Both the position numbers and the translations under genes were made by a program. A stretch of 64,000 bases of DNA from Crotalaria pallida (taxonomy: Eukaryota > Streptophyta > Magnoliopsida > Fabales > Fabaceae): positions 53,203,001-53,267,000 of the forward strand of contig CM075654.1 in the NCBI GenBank assembly GCA_037953625.1. The letters run 5' to 3'. Positions 1-10,465 of this stretch are shown here, piece after piece; within the stretch, counting starts at the first letter, position 1; the number at the start of each line of letters is the position of its first letter. The notes beneath the pieces are model-generated. The model searched no databases, was not told the origin of the DNA, and saw only the letters and a program-made list of their open reading frames with translations.

Positions 1-303
1 GTTGGATTTTCAGAAAACTGCGTTTCACTCGAGTGTTTTTGAAAACACTCGCGTGTTTTTCAGAAAACCTGAAAAACACTCGCGTGAATTGAAATTCACT
101 CGCGTGCTGCCCGAAAGTTTGATTTTCAGAAAACTGAGATTCACTCGAGTGAAATGGGATTCACTCGAGTGTTGGACGAAACACTCGAGTGATTTAGAAA
201 ACACTCGAGTATTTTCCATCAGACCTGCTCAAAAACTTTTTCAATTAAAACTGATTTAATTTTGAATTAAAATTACTCGAGTGATATTAGAAACACTCGA
301 GTC
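1..303. repeat. Array of paired CACTCGAGTG palindromes
   Basis: Ten copies of CACTCGAGTG or close variants start at 26, 46, 77, 97, 142, 162, 182, 202, 274 and 294. Within each pair or run the start-to-start distance is exactly 20 bp. Three copies are CACTCGCGTG. The intervening text repeats a TTTTCAGAAAACTG-like phrase that is also found in the copia 5' LTR. The array lies downstream of the copia pol stop in minus orientation, so it is probably 3' non-coding sequence of that element or the start of its 3' LTR. The spacing is seen directly; the role is unknown. Confidence 0.8.
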
Positions 304-504
304 TTTTTATCAGTGAAGCTTAAAAACACAGTTTTTAAAACACAAAACACAAAATTCACCACATGTAATGAAGACAATAGATAGGAAACATAATCACACA
401 CAGTTAAAACATAGATTTATAACATCTCAAGGTCCAATTGTTCATCAAACACCAATGCACATGAAATGAGACATGCTTGGTGATTTTTCACAAACACAAA
501 TCAA
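304..504 (-). other. Copia 3' non-coding region
   Basis: AT-rich stretch between the pol stop codon and the palindrome array. I see no ORF, no clear polypurine tract and no match to the beginning of the 5' LTR, so the 3' LTR boundary is not located here. Confidence 0.4.
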
Positions 505-1473
505 TTAGCTAATGCTTGACTCATCTAAAATTCCAAGTTCCCCTCTTATATGATAAAAGGTATCTCTTGGCAATGGTTTTGTAAAAATGTCCGCTAATTG
601 ATTTGTGGTACTTACAAATTCAATTGTGCAATCACCCTTTTGAACATGATCCCTTAGAAAATGATGTCTAATTTCAATGTGTTTAGTCCTTGAATGATAC
701 ACCGGATTCTTAGTTAAATTGATTGTACTCGTGTTATCGCACTTAATAGGAATATTTTCAAGTTTCAAACCAAAATCCAATAGTTGTTGTTTCATCCACA
801 AGAGTTGAGCACAACAACTACCGGCGGCGATATATTCCGCTTCGGCGGTGGAAAGAGCAACACAAGCTTGCTTTTTAGAAAACCATGACACTAATGAACT
901 TCCCAATAAATGGCAAGTACCACTAGTGCTTTTGCGATCAAGCTTGCATCCCGCAAAGTCGGAATCCGAATAACCAACCAAACTAAGACTAGTATCACTA
1001 GGATACCATAATCCGGTGTTAATTGTTCCTTTAAGATATTTAAAAATATGTTTGACCGCGGATAGGTGTGATTCCTTAGGATTAGCTTGAAAACGGGCAC
1101 ACATGCATACACTAAACATAATATCCGGTCTAGATGCGGTAAGATATAGAAGACTACCTATCATGCCTCTATATTTACTAACATCAACCGGTGTACCTTG
1201 TTCATCCTTGTCTAGGTAGCATGATGTGCTCATGGGAGTGTAGGCTTCTTTGCATTTGTCCATTCCGAATTTTCCAAGGAGCTCCTTGCAATATTTTCCT
1301 TGATGCACAAAAATCCCCTCCTTGACTTGCTTGATTTGAAGTCCTAGGAAGAACTTGAGCTCTCCCATCATGGACATCTCAAATTCCTTTTTCATCAAAT
1401 TAGAGAACTTGCTACACAAGGACACGTTAGTGGCACCAAAGATAATATCATCTACATATATTTGCACTAACAA
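505..1473 (-). pseudogene. pol: Copia pol, 3' part: RT C-terminal half and RNase H
   Basis: A 322-residue reading frame beginning at the RT catalytic box. Y-V-D-D is at residues 6-9, followed by the copia RT thumb text and RNase H with an S-T-A-E-A-E-Y motif near residue 205. It ends with a normal-looking pol C-terminus, so the 3' end of the gene is complete. It is the third piece of a pol gene broken by frameshifts; reading in this frame continues upstream to about position 1513, where it leaves the preceding ORF. As a RVT_2/RNase H family segment it would convert element RNA to DNA in virus-like particles, but it cannot be made as a single polyprotein here. Confidence 0.93.
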
Positions 1474-2378
1474 AATGTCCTTTTTGGTTTTATAGATGAA
1501 TAGGGTATTATCAACCTTTCCTCTTTGAAGTCATTTTCTAACAAAAAGGTACTTAATCGATCATACCAAGCTCTAGGAGCTTGTTTTAATCCATAAAGAG
1601 CCTTTTTCAATTTATAAACATGGTTTGGAAATTCATGACTTTCAAAACCGGGTGGTTGCTTAACATACACTTCTTCATTTATGAAATCATTCAAGAAAGC
1701 ACTCTTGACATCCATTTGATAAAGAGTAAATTTCATAATTGATGCAAAGGCAAGCAAGATTCGGATTGCCTCAAGGCGTGCAGCCGGAGCAAAGGTCTCA
1801 TCATAATCAACACCTTCCTCTTGGTTGTACCCTTGGGCAACAAGTCTAGCTTTGTTTCTTATAATCAAACCCGATTCATCAAGTTTATTTCTATAAATCC
1901 ATTTTAAACCAATTATGGTATGATCATCGGGTATAGGCATTAATTCCCAAACATCATTTCTAACAAATTGATTTAGTTCTTCTTGCATGGCCATAACCCA
2001 ATGTTCATCCAAAATTGCTTCCTTAATTGAATTTGGTTCGATTTGAGAAACAAAGGAAACAAAATGACAAATATTTTGAATTGTCCTACGAGTTAATACT
2101 CCCTTTGAAAGGTCTCCTATGACATTGTCAATAGGGTGAGCTTTCACCGTTTTCCAAGCCGGATCAAGGCCATTTTTGACTTCTCCTTCATCCTTTAAAA
2201 TCTCCTTCCCTTTTTCCTCTTTTGAAAACTCAAAACCTTCATCACAACCATCACTTAAAACACCATCTTCTTTCGAAGACTCATTAAAAACCACATGAAT
2301 AGATTCTTCAATAGTCATAGTTCTTTTATTAAAATTTCTATATGCTTTACTATGTGAAGATAACCCAAAAATATTCAC
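1467..2378 (-). pseudogene. pol: Copia pol, middle part: RT N-terminal half
   Basis: A 303-residue frame holding the linker after integrase and the first half of the copia reverse transcriptase (RVT_2). The entry motif around H-W-V-M-A-M-Q-E-E-L, the W-I-Y-R-N-K block, the A-R-L-V-A-Q-G segment and the D-V-K-S-A-F-L-N motif with the first catalytic Asp are all visible. After about residue 278 the text stops resembling RT (a frameshift near 1510-1520), and the RT resumes in another frame with Y-V-D-D. At the other end the frame differs from the integrase ORF by an indel near 2360, next to an in-frame TGA at the position that normally reads G-I-F-L-G-Y. Confidence 0.92.
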
Positions 2379-3559
2379 TCATCGGATTTGGAGTCAAATT
2401 TTCCAAGATGATCTTTTCCATTATTTAGCACATAAACTTTGCATCCAAAAACATGAAAGTAGGATATATTTGGTTTTCTGCCTTTGTAAAGCTCATAGGG
2501 GGTTTTCTTGAGCATGGGCCTAATTAGAATTCTATTCATGACATAGCAAGCCATATTAACGGCATCGGCCCAAAAATAATGAGGTACTTGAGAATCATTT
2601 AGCATGGTTCTTGCAAGTTCCTCTAACACCCTATTTTTCCGCTCTACCACTCCATTTTGTTCCGGAGTTCTTGGTGCGGAATATTGGTGTTCAATACCAT
2701 GTTTATCACAAAATCTATCAAACTTGTAGTTTTCAAATTCACCACCATGGTCGGTTCTAATAGTAATTACTTTTTGGTTTACTTGGTTTTGCACAAGTTT
2801 AACATGGCGTTTAAAAGATTTGTAGGTCTCACTCTTTGCACTTAAAAATAATGTCCATGTAAATCTAGAAAAGTCATCAACAATCACCAAACCATAGTAG
2901 TTGCCACCAAAGCTTTTTACTTGAGAAGGTCCAAACAAGTCCATATGAAGCATTTCTAATGGTCTTGTTGTGGATACATCATTTTTAGAACCAAAATGGT
3001 TTTTGGTGTGCTTGCACTTTTTACAAGGAGTACAATCACCTTCAATTTTAAAATCTAGCTTTGGTAATCCAACTACTAAGTCTTTTGATTGTAGTTTCTT
3101 TAATTGATTTACATTAATATGAGCGGTCCTACGGTGCCATAACCAAGTGTCACTCTCTTTGCTAACTAGACAAGTAGAAACCAAAGAGGTGATATTGTTT
3201 AATTCAACCAAGTAAGTATTATTAGACCTTTTGCCAACAAATTTGACAGATTCATCTTTGTCACTTTTTATGAGACATTGGGTAGAGGTAAATAATACAT
3301 GGTTACCAATATCACAAAGTTGACTAATGCTCAAAAGATTGTGTTCTAATCCTTGAACATAAAGTACATTATCAATAACCAAGTTGGAAGAATTACCGAC
3401 TTTACCAATCCCAAGAATTTTGCCTTTGTTGTTGTCTCCATAAGTGACATATCCACCTTCTTGAGGAGTAAGCTCTATGAAGTTCCGCTTATCTCCCGTC
3501 ATGTGCCTTGAACATCCACTATCAAGATACCACGGTTTCTTTTCGGTTCTAAGGCACAC
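2375..3559 (-). pseudogene. pol: Copia pol, 5' part: protease active site and integrase
   Basis: A 394-residue open frame. It opens with the aspartic protease signature D13-S-G, goes through the GAG-pre-integrase zinc region (H142, H147, C176, C179) and into the integrase core. The catalytic triad is present: D207 in M-D-L-F-G, D270 in R-T-D-H-G-G, and E306 in Q-N-G-V-V-E-R, giving the expected 35-residue D-E spacing. The frame differs from gag, and a stop lies just upstream of the first residue (the apparent start is GTG), so expression would need frameshifting or the copy is mutated there. Gene order PR-INT-RT-RH fixes it as Ty1/copia. Confidence 0.93.
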
Positions 3560-3572
3560 CTACAAGACACAA

Positions 3573-5342
3573 TCATTTTCTCATTTTGGGTACCCAAATT
3601 ATGTTGGGTCCCTTTGGGTTAGCTTTTGGTGCTTCTTCCTTTTTAATCCAAACATAAGTGCCCTTTTGAATTTCAAAATGTTTTATGTGGCACCTATTGT
3701 TTGTATGTCCAAACTTTCCACAATAAAAACAAGTTGGTTTCTTTGTATAATCAATTTTAGAAAATGAACCAACCTTTTTATTGTCCTTTTTCTTATGGAC
3801 ATATCCCAAACCGGTTTTGTTTGAATAATTTCTTTGTGAATTAATTATCCGGTCTAGGTTTCTATCACTATTTGATATTGTGAGTTTGTGTTTCAAATCT
3901 TTTATTTCATTTTCAAGAAAGTCACATTTCTCACAATGAGTGATAGTTTCCTTAGGATTTGCACAATCACAAACATGACTAGAGCTAGCAAGTTCTAAGG
4001 ATGCATTTTGGAGTTTCAAATCATTTATGTATTTTTCCAATTCATTGATTTCTTTTTGATACTCCAAAATTTTCTTTCCTTTTTCCTTGTTAACCTTAGC
4101 TAGTTTTTCAAATTGTGTCAACATTTCATTATACTCATTGAGCAAATAATCATAAGGAATAGAGGAAGAGGAAAAGCTAGAACTTTGAGATGATACCTCA
4201 TCCTCATTTTCACTCTTGGCACTTGAGGCTTCATTGTTGCTTCTAGCCATGAGACATAGATTTGCAACTTCATCATCCGAGCTACTTGATGATGAGTTTG
4301 CTTCCTTCTCCGGTGCATCCCACACAATGTAAGCTCTCTTGCCTTTCCCCTCTTGGGTCTTCTTTTCACTCTTTCTCAAGTATGTAGGACATTCCATCCT
4401 TATATGTCCAATGCCTCCACATTCATGACACTTCACTACATCACTTGAAGTCTTGTTCTTTGATTTTTGTTCCTTGGGTCTTCTATCTCTTGATGATGAG
4501 CCACTCTTCTTACCCTTGAGGAATTTATTGAATCTTTTCGCAAATAATCCAATTTCCTCCTCATTGAGTGCATGATCGGAGTTCTCACTTGTAGAGTCAT
4601 CTTCAACCTCTTTTACAACTTTGGTTGAGGCCTTGAGAGAGATGCTCTTCTTCTTTTTGTCCAACTCCTCATGTGAGCTAAGTCTTGATAGATCAATCTC
4701 ATGTTCCTTGAGCTTCCCAAACAAGGTTGCCAAGTCCATAGTGTTCAAATCCTTGGACTCCTTGATGGCGGTGACCTTTGGTTGCCATTTTCTATCAAGG
4801 CATCTCAAAATTTTGTGAGTAGTTTCACCATCACGAAATTGCTTTCCTAGAGAAATCAAGTGACTAATGATATGTGAAAACCTCTTTTGTAAGTCATCAA
4901 TAGATTCATTCGGGAACATGTGAAATAATTCATATTCATGTGTTAAAGAATTTAATCTAGCATTTCTTACTTCACTTGTTCCTTCATGTGTGACTTCCAA
5001 AGTGTCCCACATTTCCTTAGCCGACTTGCATTGAGAAACTCGATAAAATTCATCATGGGATAAAGCGGAGAAGATGATGTTCTTAGCTTTTAAATCATAG
5101 GATACTTTCTTTTTATCATCATCACTCCAACTTTTCCTAGGAATTTCAACGACTTCCCCATTTATCATATGTCTAGGAATATATGGACCATCCTCTATTG
5201 CATCCCAAATATCGGTGTCTATTGCTTCAATAAAATCTCTCATCCGAACCTTCCAATAAGCATACCCTTCACCATTAAAGAATGGAGGGCGGTTTATTGA
5301 AGAGGATCCTTCTTGATAATTGCTAGAGCCCATAGTTTCCAA
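3573..5342 (-). CDS. gag: Copia Gag polyprotein (SIRE/Maximus-like)
   Basis: An uninterrupted 589-residue ORF. The N-terminal third is the plant copia Gag core (DUF4219/UBN2 type; the P-F-F-N-G-E-G-Y-A-Y-W motif is near residue 21). Two CCHC zinc knuckles are seen, C305-C318 and C538-C551. Lys/Ser-rich acidic linkers and a probable coiled coil at about residues 395-450 lie between them. A long Gag with two separated knuckles is typical of the SIRE/Maximus lineage. The ATG at 5342 is the first after the primer binding site and sits 43 bp from it, so this start is well supported. Gag would form the virus-like particle and bind element RNA. This is the only intact retrotransposon ORF in the element. 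Confidence 0.93.
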   Translation of the reverse strand: METMGSSNYQEGSSSINRPPFFNGEGYAYWKVRMRDFIEAIDTDIWDAIEDGPYIPRHMINGEVVEIPRKSWSDDDKKKVSYDLKAKNIIFSALSHDEFYRVSQCKSAKEMWDTLEVTHEGTSEVRNARLNSLTHEYELFHMFPNESIDDLQKRFSHIISHLISLGKQFRDGETTHKILRCLDRKWQPKVTAIKESKDLNTMDLATLFGKLKEHEIDLSRLSSHEELDKKKKSISLKASTKVVKEVEDDSTSENSDHALNEEEIGLFAKRFNKFLKGKKSGSSSRDRRPKEQKSKNKTSSDVVKCHECGGIGHIRMECPTYLRKSEKKTQEGKGKRAYIVWDAPEKEANSSSSSSDDEVANLCLMARSNNEASSAKSENEDEVSSQSSSFSSSSIPYDYLLNEYNEMLTQFEKLAKVNKEKGKKILEYQKEINELEKYINDLKLQNASLELASSSHVCDCANPKETITHCEKCDFLENEIKDLKHKLTISNSDRNLDRIINSQRNYSNKTGLGYVHKKKDNKKVGSFSKIDYTKKPTCFYCGKFGHTNNRCHIKHFEIQKGTYVWIKKEEAPKANPKGPNIIWVPKMRK

Positions 5343-5385
5343 AGGATCTTTTCGAAAAAGCTTTTACGCTCGATCTTTCGACCGA

Positions 5386-5397
5386 GCTCTGATACCA
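5386..5397 (-). other. Primer binding site of the copia element
   Basis: On the minus strand the LTR ends in CCAACA and is followed by TGGTATCAGAGC, complementary to the 3' end of plant initiator tRNA-Met, the usual primer for SIRE-type copia elements. Confidence 0.9.
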
Positions 5398-5399
5398 CT

Positions 5400-6878
5400 T
5401 GTTGGAAACCAAAAAGCGGGCTTAGCAATTACTAGAGGGGGGGTGAATAGTAATATGAAAGCAACAGTGACTAATTTTCGGTGCAATTAAAAGATAATTG
5501 ATCAAAAGCTTGATTTTCTGAAACTGGGCAATTTACTCGAGTGATTTTAAGAACACTCGAGTGAAAACCTACGAAATACTCGAGTGATTTGGAAAACACT
5601 CGAGTGTTTTATGCAGAACAGAAAAATTCAGTTTCAGAGAAATTTAGCCAAATGATTCAATATCTTAAAGACTAGGCAAGAGCTGATATTAATCAAAGTA
5701 GAGGGCAATTAAATGAAGGTATAACAAGTTGAAAACAATTTAATTGCTACCAATTTCTACTTGAATTGTAAAAGCCCCTTTCTAGAGAACTTAGGGTTTG
5801 GTTTTTCTTGAAATCTAAGAAAGCTATAAAGAGAGAGACAACACCAATTTATCCTGGTTCACACTCAATCTAGAGTGCTAATCCAGTCCCCCTAATCAAC
5901 TTAGGTTTTTCTACTAGTAATCAAATTGTTAGAAATTACAAGGCTAAATTGAGATTCCTCACTCAATCCTAACCCTTTTCAAGAGTGTACCAAACTCTTG
6001 AAATTTCTACCCCAACTTGATTTGGTGATGAAGAGTCCCTTCTTCTTTTGCTCCTTGGAACCTCCAACAGCTCCACCAAAGCTAAGAACCTCTTAGCCCT
6101 TGCTTGAGAACCTCTCAAGTCTTGAATGAACCTAAGACCCACTTAGGTACACTTGGTTACCAACCAAGATTTTTAGAACAAGAAGTGTATGAGTGTTTGA
6201 GAATTGTACAACAAATAATTCTCTTACAATTAAAGCACACTCTCTTAACTCACTAAGAAAATAATAAAGATGAATGCTTGGTTGAGTTTAGAGAGAGAAA
6301 AGATTTTAACACTTGAGAGAGATGGAAATCAATGAAAGAGTATTGGCTTGTTGTTCTAAATGAGGTCAACCCTTCAGAATATAAGTTAGGGGACAAAAGA
6401 GAAGGAAAAACCAAGTTATTCTCCCTTTTTGTCCTCTTCTAACGTTTAGAAAAATTGCTGTCAGACCCAAAACACTCGAGTCTTTTTGAAAACACTTGAG
6501 TGTTTTGGTCAACTCTGATAGGGTTGCCTTTTTACTATATCCAACGGCTATATTACTGAAAATTCATAAATCACTCGATTGTTTTGAGAATCACTTGAGT
6601 GAATTGCTTAATGTTGGAAAAATTAAGTTTTTCTAACATTGTTTTCAATTCTCTCTTCAAGCCTAATTGGTTTTAATCTCAACCTTTCATGCATAATTAT
6701 CATGTGACCTTATGTGAGAATAAAAACCTAAACTACCCACTCTCATAAATAAAATAAAATACATTAAAATTAAATGAGAATGAATAAATAACTAAGCACT
6801 TGATCTTCTTTAATGTTGGGCTTGCATTCTTCACTTTAAGTCCATAATTTAATTACATTGTCATCATCAAAATTAATA
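5400..6878 (-). mobile_element. Copia 5' LTR (minus orientation)
   Basis: The inner end is well fixed by CCAACA abutting the primer site, with the G-rich GGGGGGTGAATAG motif (plus strand, about 5437) typical of SIRE LTR ends. The outer end is less certain. I favour 6878, where the minus strand reads TATTAATTTTGATGATGACA, which resembles the usual SIRE LTR start with a mutated TG; a shorter LTR ending near 6641 is possible. Palindrome pairs occur at 5534/5554, 5578/5597, 6473/6493 and 6572/6592. No protein-coding ORF is seen. Length of about 1.48 kb fits this lineage. Confidence 0.75.
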
Positions 6879-7304
6879 CGCCTTAATCGGAGACTTGATT
6901 TTACACCGATCTCCTCCTCCGTGAAAGTTCACGGCTCCCTCATAGGAAAGGACATGTTCCTGAGGGTTTGTAAGGCCATTGTATCTGGGGATGTTACTGG
7001 GCCCTAGGTACCCAGGTGGTGGTTCATAGGCCATGACGGCAGGAGTGAAGGGATGCCCAGGGTGGGAATCATCCAGCTCAGGTTGTTGCTAGTCGGGGGG
7101 TGGTGTAAGTTGTGTGACAGTCGTGTGTGGTGTTGCAAAGGTTTGTGGAGTTAACGGAGGTTGTGGTGGAAGAGGTGGTGGAGGGGGTGGTAGAGGGAAC
7201 TCGTTCGGGGCCGGAGCTTGAACAGCAGCTCGTTCAGCTAAACGTTGCATGGCAACTTGTTGGAGATCTGCAATAGCTTTACCTTGTTGCTCTACGATTC
7301 TCAT
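6873..7304 (-). pseudogene. gag: Ty3/gypsy Gag N-terminal fragment with a stop
   Basis: An open frame from an ATG at 7304, interrupted once by TAG at 7089-7091 and then continuing in frame to a stop at 6873. The first part is a short helix rich in Gln/Ala followed by a Pro-rich stretch (residues about 35-62). After the TAG comes P-R-Y-N-G-L-T-N-P-Q-E-H, which resembles the P-x-Y-D-G-x-x-D-P-x-x-H entry of Tat/Athila-type gypsy Gag. It ends where the copia LTR begins. This is a truncated fragment, not a gene; lineage is inferred from one motif. Confidence 0.6.
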
Positions 7305-7316
7305 CCGCCTTAATCG
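6879..7316. repeat. 11-bp direct repeats flanking the gag fragment
   Basis: CGCCTTAATCG occurs at 6879-6889, directly against the copia LTR end, and again at 7306-7316, where it continues into LTR sequence. The two copies bracket the 416-bp gag fragment. They may be a target duplication or a repair signature. Confidence 0.6.
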
Positions 7317-8750
7317 TCCTCCCCTAATGCAATCTCCACCTATGTATCCCTTATACTCATGGTCTCTTCCTCTCCACTACTTCGATATCACGCTCATAGC
7401 TCACCGCATTCGCATTTGTTAATGTCATTTAAAGTCTTTTAATGTTTAATTATTAACCTATGGTCGGCTCATCCTTAGTGCATCCCTTCAATGAGTCCCG
7501 ACCGCTACTTTCTCAATCTTTCTTCCATCTTTTCTCAACATAGCACAGAGCTGGGATCACATCGATAAACCCGTATCTTGTTTCTTAAACTTTCTCAACA
7601 TTCTCAATTTTTCTCAACTATCTCATTTCACAATCTCATTTCGCAATCTCTCTTAACAATCTCATTTCGCAATCTTTCTCAAAATCTCCTTTCACAAATT
7701 TCTTAAAATCTCATTTCACAAATTCATTTCACAATCTTTTCTCAAAACAATCTTTCATAAGTTTTCTCAAAATCTCGTTACATAAGCTTTCTCAAAAATC
7801 TTGCTTCACATACTTTCCTCAAAATACATTTTATAAGCTTTCTGAAAATCTCGTTTTGTAAACTTTCTCAAAATTATATTTCATGAACTTTGCTCAAAAT
7901 ACATTTTATGAGTTTTCTCAAAAATCTCCTTTCATAAACTTATCTAAAAAAATCTTATTTCACAAGCTTTCTAAAAATCTCATTTCACCAAACTTCTAAA
8001 AAAATCTCATTTCACAAAATTTCTAAAAATCTCGTTTCACAAACTTTTCGCAAAACCTCCTTTCACAATCTTTTTCAAAATATCATTTCACAAACTTTCT
8101 CAAAAATCTCTGTTCGTAAACTTTTTCAAAAATCTCATTTCAGTGAGCACTATTGGAGGAGCAAGCTCAACTCAACACAAGCCTCATTCCAATAATATCA
8201 ACAAAGGAGCCAAGCTCCACTCAGATCTCATCTCGCATCAACAACAACATTACTTTCCCTAGCTCTGGCTCATCATTATCATCAATTCTTTCCCCAATCT
8301 CACTCCTTTAACTCTTTCTAATCCATCTTATATCTTTTATCATTATTCCTTTCTCTTTGTGTCTTTTACTTTCATAAACTTACTCATTTCATTTTCATTT
8401 TCAGAACGTAACAGACGTCCATCAGCATGCTACTCATATTAATCAACGATGTTAAATTTCATCATGCATAATTAAACAATTAAACGTAAGCATGCTATTT
8501 CACATCATCAACATACAAACTCATCACACAACAACATGTGGTCTTTGTCTCCTTCGTATAAGTGGCCACACAACACAAACAATTGCCACTATACTACTAA
8601 CTCCGAACCACTAAGTTCCGATCTTTGAGATGATACGGAACGTCCTAATAAGTCACCTAAATACCACGGTGTCTTAGGAAAGCTTCTCTCTCACCTCGAG
8701 TCTAGCAGATTAAATGCGCTCGATCTCTGCGGATCCTTGTCGCTGCCAGC
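7306..8750 (-). mobile_element. L0 gypsy LTR, segment a (distal part)
   Basis: Part of an old minus-strand gypsy LTR. It aligns by eye, reversed, with 28980-29990 of S2, including the phrase around CTCTCCACTACTTCG, and its right end aligns with 10680-10990 of S1. It is cut at 7306 by the gag fragment, so the LTR's final 1.5 kb is missing. The last five bases, 8746-8750, are one copy of the CCAGC target duplication made by insertion of S1. Confidence 0.75.
7610..8137. repeat. Degenerate tandem array, unit about 25 bp
   Basis: Roughly twenty diverged copies of a unit like TTTCTCAAAATCTCATTTC followed by an ACAA-type tail, within L0. Units vary from about 22 to 29 bp. No coding capacity is seen. 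Confidence 0.75.
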
Positions 8751-10129
8751 TGCAACACCCCGATTTGACAACTTGAAAATATAATTTCTTTAATTCAATG
8801 TAGTAAAAATTTGGGCCAATTTTTTTTATCACATGAAATGGACATGAGAACCTCCAAGTTCCAAAATCTTTTATCAAAATATTTTGCAATAGAAATTTGA
8901 TCTCATATCTAATGTTATACTTCAAGTTTCAAACCGAGATGTTACGAAACATCGCACTTGGAAACTTGCTTTCACAAATCACATTTTAAAAGCCCATTTC
9001 GTTTGTTCTTAACCAGAAAACTTAATCTTGGTTACCCAGCTTTATAAATCATAATTCGGGTGCACATGTGGATGCAGCTAATGATGTCTAAGTACCTGCT
9101 AAGGGAGTACAACACTTGAACATAGAGACTATAACAATAGATCTCCGTCCAACATAATACTCCTCCGAAGGGTCGAAACATCAACCATCGAGTCCTCGAG
9201 CCGAGCTTGACCTTCTTCTCTTTTGAGACTCCATCTCGGTCTTGTCTTCGTAGGCCATCACTTGAAGCGCCAACTCCCAAGATAATCCACTTACTCTGGC
9301 ACATGTGGACATCATCACAGAAGTCCACAGGGGAGGGGAAAGACAGAGAGAGTAAGCGTTCCGAACGACGCATCGTCGACGGTGTGGGTTTACAATAGGC
9401 AAGATATCAAGACAATACAAGCATACAACATTACATATTCACAACACTACAATGCAATATAAATACAACACAACAAAATAACATATTTGCATCTTCATAT
9501 TCATAATCATGATCATCATTCATTAATCATTCATTAACGTAACTTACTTTCGTTTATCAATATCGTTAATCTCTTCGCGACGTATAATTCTTTCTTTCTC
9601 ACGTGCTTTTCTCGATTACCTCTTGCGAATCTTTCACGTAAGGGAATCTCTTAATCGGTTTATCTCATGGGATCATAGTCTCTTTGTCCATATTTCTCAT
9701 GTCCATAATATCGGAAGTTCAGGCTTTATGGTTTTTGGGTCTACATCTCCTCGAAATCATTCCACCTAGTCGGAAGCAATCAGGAGTACAGGATCTCTAA
9801 CCACACCGGCTTTTACTGGATGGCAATGTAAATGAATTCATATAATGTCCCGGGAAATAAAGTGGGCACATCCGGCCGTGTTTGAGCATCCCTCTCACTG
9901 ATCAAGATTTAGTCAAGGGGGTGTAAGTCATCTGTCTAGTGATAATGTGGTACTTCGTCCACACCACTGAGTTACCAGCTCCGACCGGTTAAGCCAGAGC
10001 CCCTATGGTTTTTCCCACCTAGACAGACTTCTCAAGGCTTCTTGACGAATCACCGTCATAGCCATCCCCTATCTTAATCATCCAGCTGAACACCACATGG
10101 GTAATTCAGGTGTATCTTCCTCTCCACTA

Positions 10130-10465
10130 CTTCGGGTTAGGGTTCTAAATCGTGAGGTTATACTCGTTTGTCCTAACGCCGACCCATCCTAAGTCATCTC
10201 CGTCATACAGCTCCGACCATATGCGGAATGCTTCTGTGGGACTCGACCACTATGTTTGATGGGCACCGACCCATTCTGAATCACTTCCGGCATATAGCTC
10301 CGACCATATTCGGGATATCGATAATCATTCTGACGGGCTCCGACCCATTCAGAATCACCTTCGTCATATAGCTCCGACTATATGCGGGTCATTAATCAAT
10401 CTTTGGTAGATAGGCTCCGACCTATCCCGAGTCATTCCAACATATGGCTACGACCATATGAGGAC
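10130..10465 (-). repeat. Constant-loop hairpin cluster in S1
   Basis: A run of short inverted repeats sharing the loop CTCCGA (TCGGAG on the coding strand) or CTACGA. Examples: CATATAG/CTATATG at 10365-10384, GATAGG/CCTATC at 10409-10426 and CATATGG/CCATATG at 10441-10460. Arms differ between hairpins yet match each other. It is the reverse-complement counterpart of the G2 cluster at 43655-43910. Confidence 0.8.

Noticed and set aside
1..303. CRISPR-like look of short repeats with regular spacing
   Set aside because: Repeats are 10 bp with about 10-bp spacers, sit in a plant copia element and recur in other LTRs; no cas genes and no resemblance to a CRISPR array.
4118..4369. 83-codon minus-strand ORF inside copia gag
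   Set aside because: Alternative frame of the intact gag gene with no own features.
9032..9420. Three overlapping ORFs of 63-113 codons in S1
   Set aside because: Not conserved in the homologous part of G2 (35560-35800 and 44580-44770) and overlapping on both strands.
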